From assembly GCA_020073385.1 (NCBI GenBank), contig JAIQFH010000006.1, positions 62,001-126,000 of the forward strand: a stretch of 64,000 nt of DNA. Reading direction: 5' to 3'. The position numbers and the translations under genes are program-made. Positions 63,893-64,000 of the stretch are shown here, piece after piece. The DNA comes from Terriglobia bacterium (GTDB taxonomy: Bacteria; Acidobacteriota; Terriglobia; Terriglobales; Acidobacteriaceae). How positions within the stretch are numbered: position 1 is the first letter of the stretch; the number at the start of each line of letters is the position of its first letter. A model generated the notes under the pieces. It searched no databases. It saw only the letters and a list, made by a program, of their open reading frames with translations, and was not told the DNA's origin.

Positions 63893-64000
63893 CTATTGCG
63901 CCTCCGTAGCGGCCGCTGCATCCTTGGAGGCAGCTCGCAAGGTCGCCGGTTCACTCGCATGGGAATAGAGTCCGCCGTCCTTGCGGATTCGCCAGAAGTG
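63893..64000 (-). CDS. Cytochrome b N-terminal subunit, partial
   Basis: Only the last 35 codons are present; the gene runs off the right edge. The visible C-terminus contains FWRIRKDGGL, typical of the end of the cytochrome b6-like half in split cytochrome b complexes. It is followed by an Ala-rich tail. With the next gene it makes up a complete b subunit. A Rieske protein gene, if present, would lie outside the window. Confidence 0.7.
   Translation of the reverse strand, partial: HFWRIRKDGGLYSHASEPATLRAASKDAAAATEAQ

Overview
The window looks like chromosomal DNA of an Acidobacteriota member, most likely class Terriglobia. This is an inference from gene content and style: PEGA/kinase-like proteins, PadR regulators, REC-TonB fusions, GH31 and uronate catabolism, very little mobile DNA, and intergenic hairpin repeats of kinds I associate with this phylum. 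No rRNA, tRNA, CRISPR array, insertion sequence or phage gene was seen. The right edge cuts a cytochrome b gene.

Layout. 0.3-9.6 kb: a DinB protein divergent from a WYL regulator, a large pseudokinase with PEGA repeats, a MOSC protein, a PilZ-like coiled-coil protein, small proteins and a Doc-type toxin-antitoxin pair. 9.9-14.2 kb: a REC-membrane-TonB fusion, a conserved membrane protein and an MscS channel. 14.3-20.4 kb (minus): the pyruvate dehydrogenase complex aceE-aceF-lpdA. 20.6-31.3 kb: a membrane-anchored PrxQ peroxiredoxin, a cytochrome P450, a class-C beta-lactamase-like hydrolase, a membrane spermidine-synthase-like protein, a PadR pair, a GH31 glycosidase with a LacI-type operator, a PhoU protein and a second DinB protein. 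31.4-43.5 kb: sucA, an agmatinase-family enzyme, a glycosidase lipoprotein, a two-gene RND pump, a SET-domain methyltransferase, a secreted coiled-coil protein and a glycosyltransferase. 43.6-46.0 kb: an 821-residue secreted orphan.

46.1-54.1 kb is a hexuronate catabolic cluster: uxaC, two ExuT-like transporters, a mannonate-dehydratase-like gene, an SDR, then kdgK-eda on the other strand. Together these would turn glucuronate into pyruvate plus glyceraldehyde-3-phosphate. Two adjacent steps look damaged: the dehydratase lacks about 22 residues including its third metal-ligand Glu, and the SDR has lost about 70 bp and its reading frame.

54.6-60.1 kb holds a two-gene system of unknown substrate: a BcrC/HgdB-like dehydratase or reductase component and a 1201-residue activase with two ASKHA domains that both keep their cluster cysteines. 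60.3-64.0 kb (minus) is a respiratory operon: cytochrome b (partial), a subunit-IV-like protein, an octaheme cytochrome c and a monoheme lipoprotein.

The intergenic spaces carry several families of dispersed hairpins. One five-copy family shows compensatory base changes between copies, which suggests that the folded structure is what is conserved.
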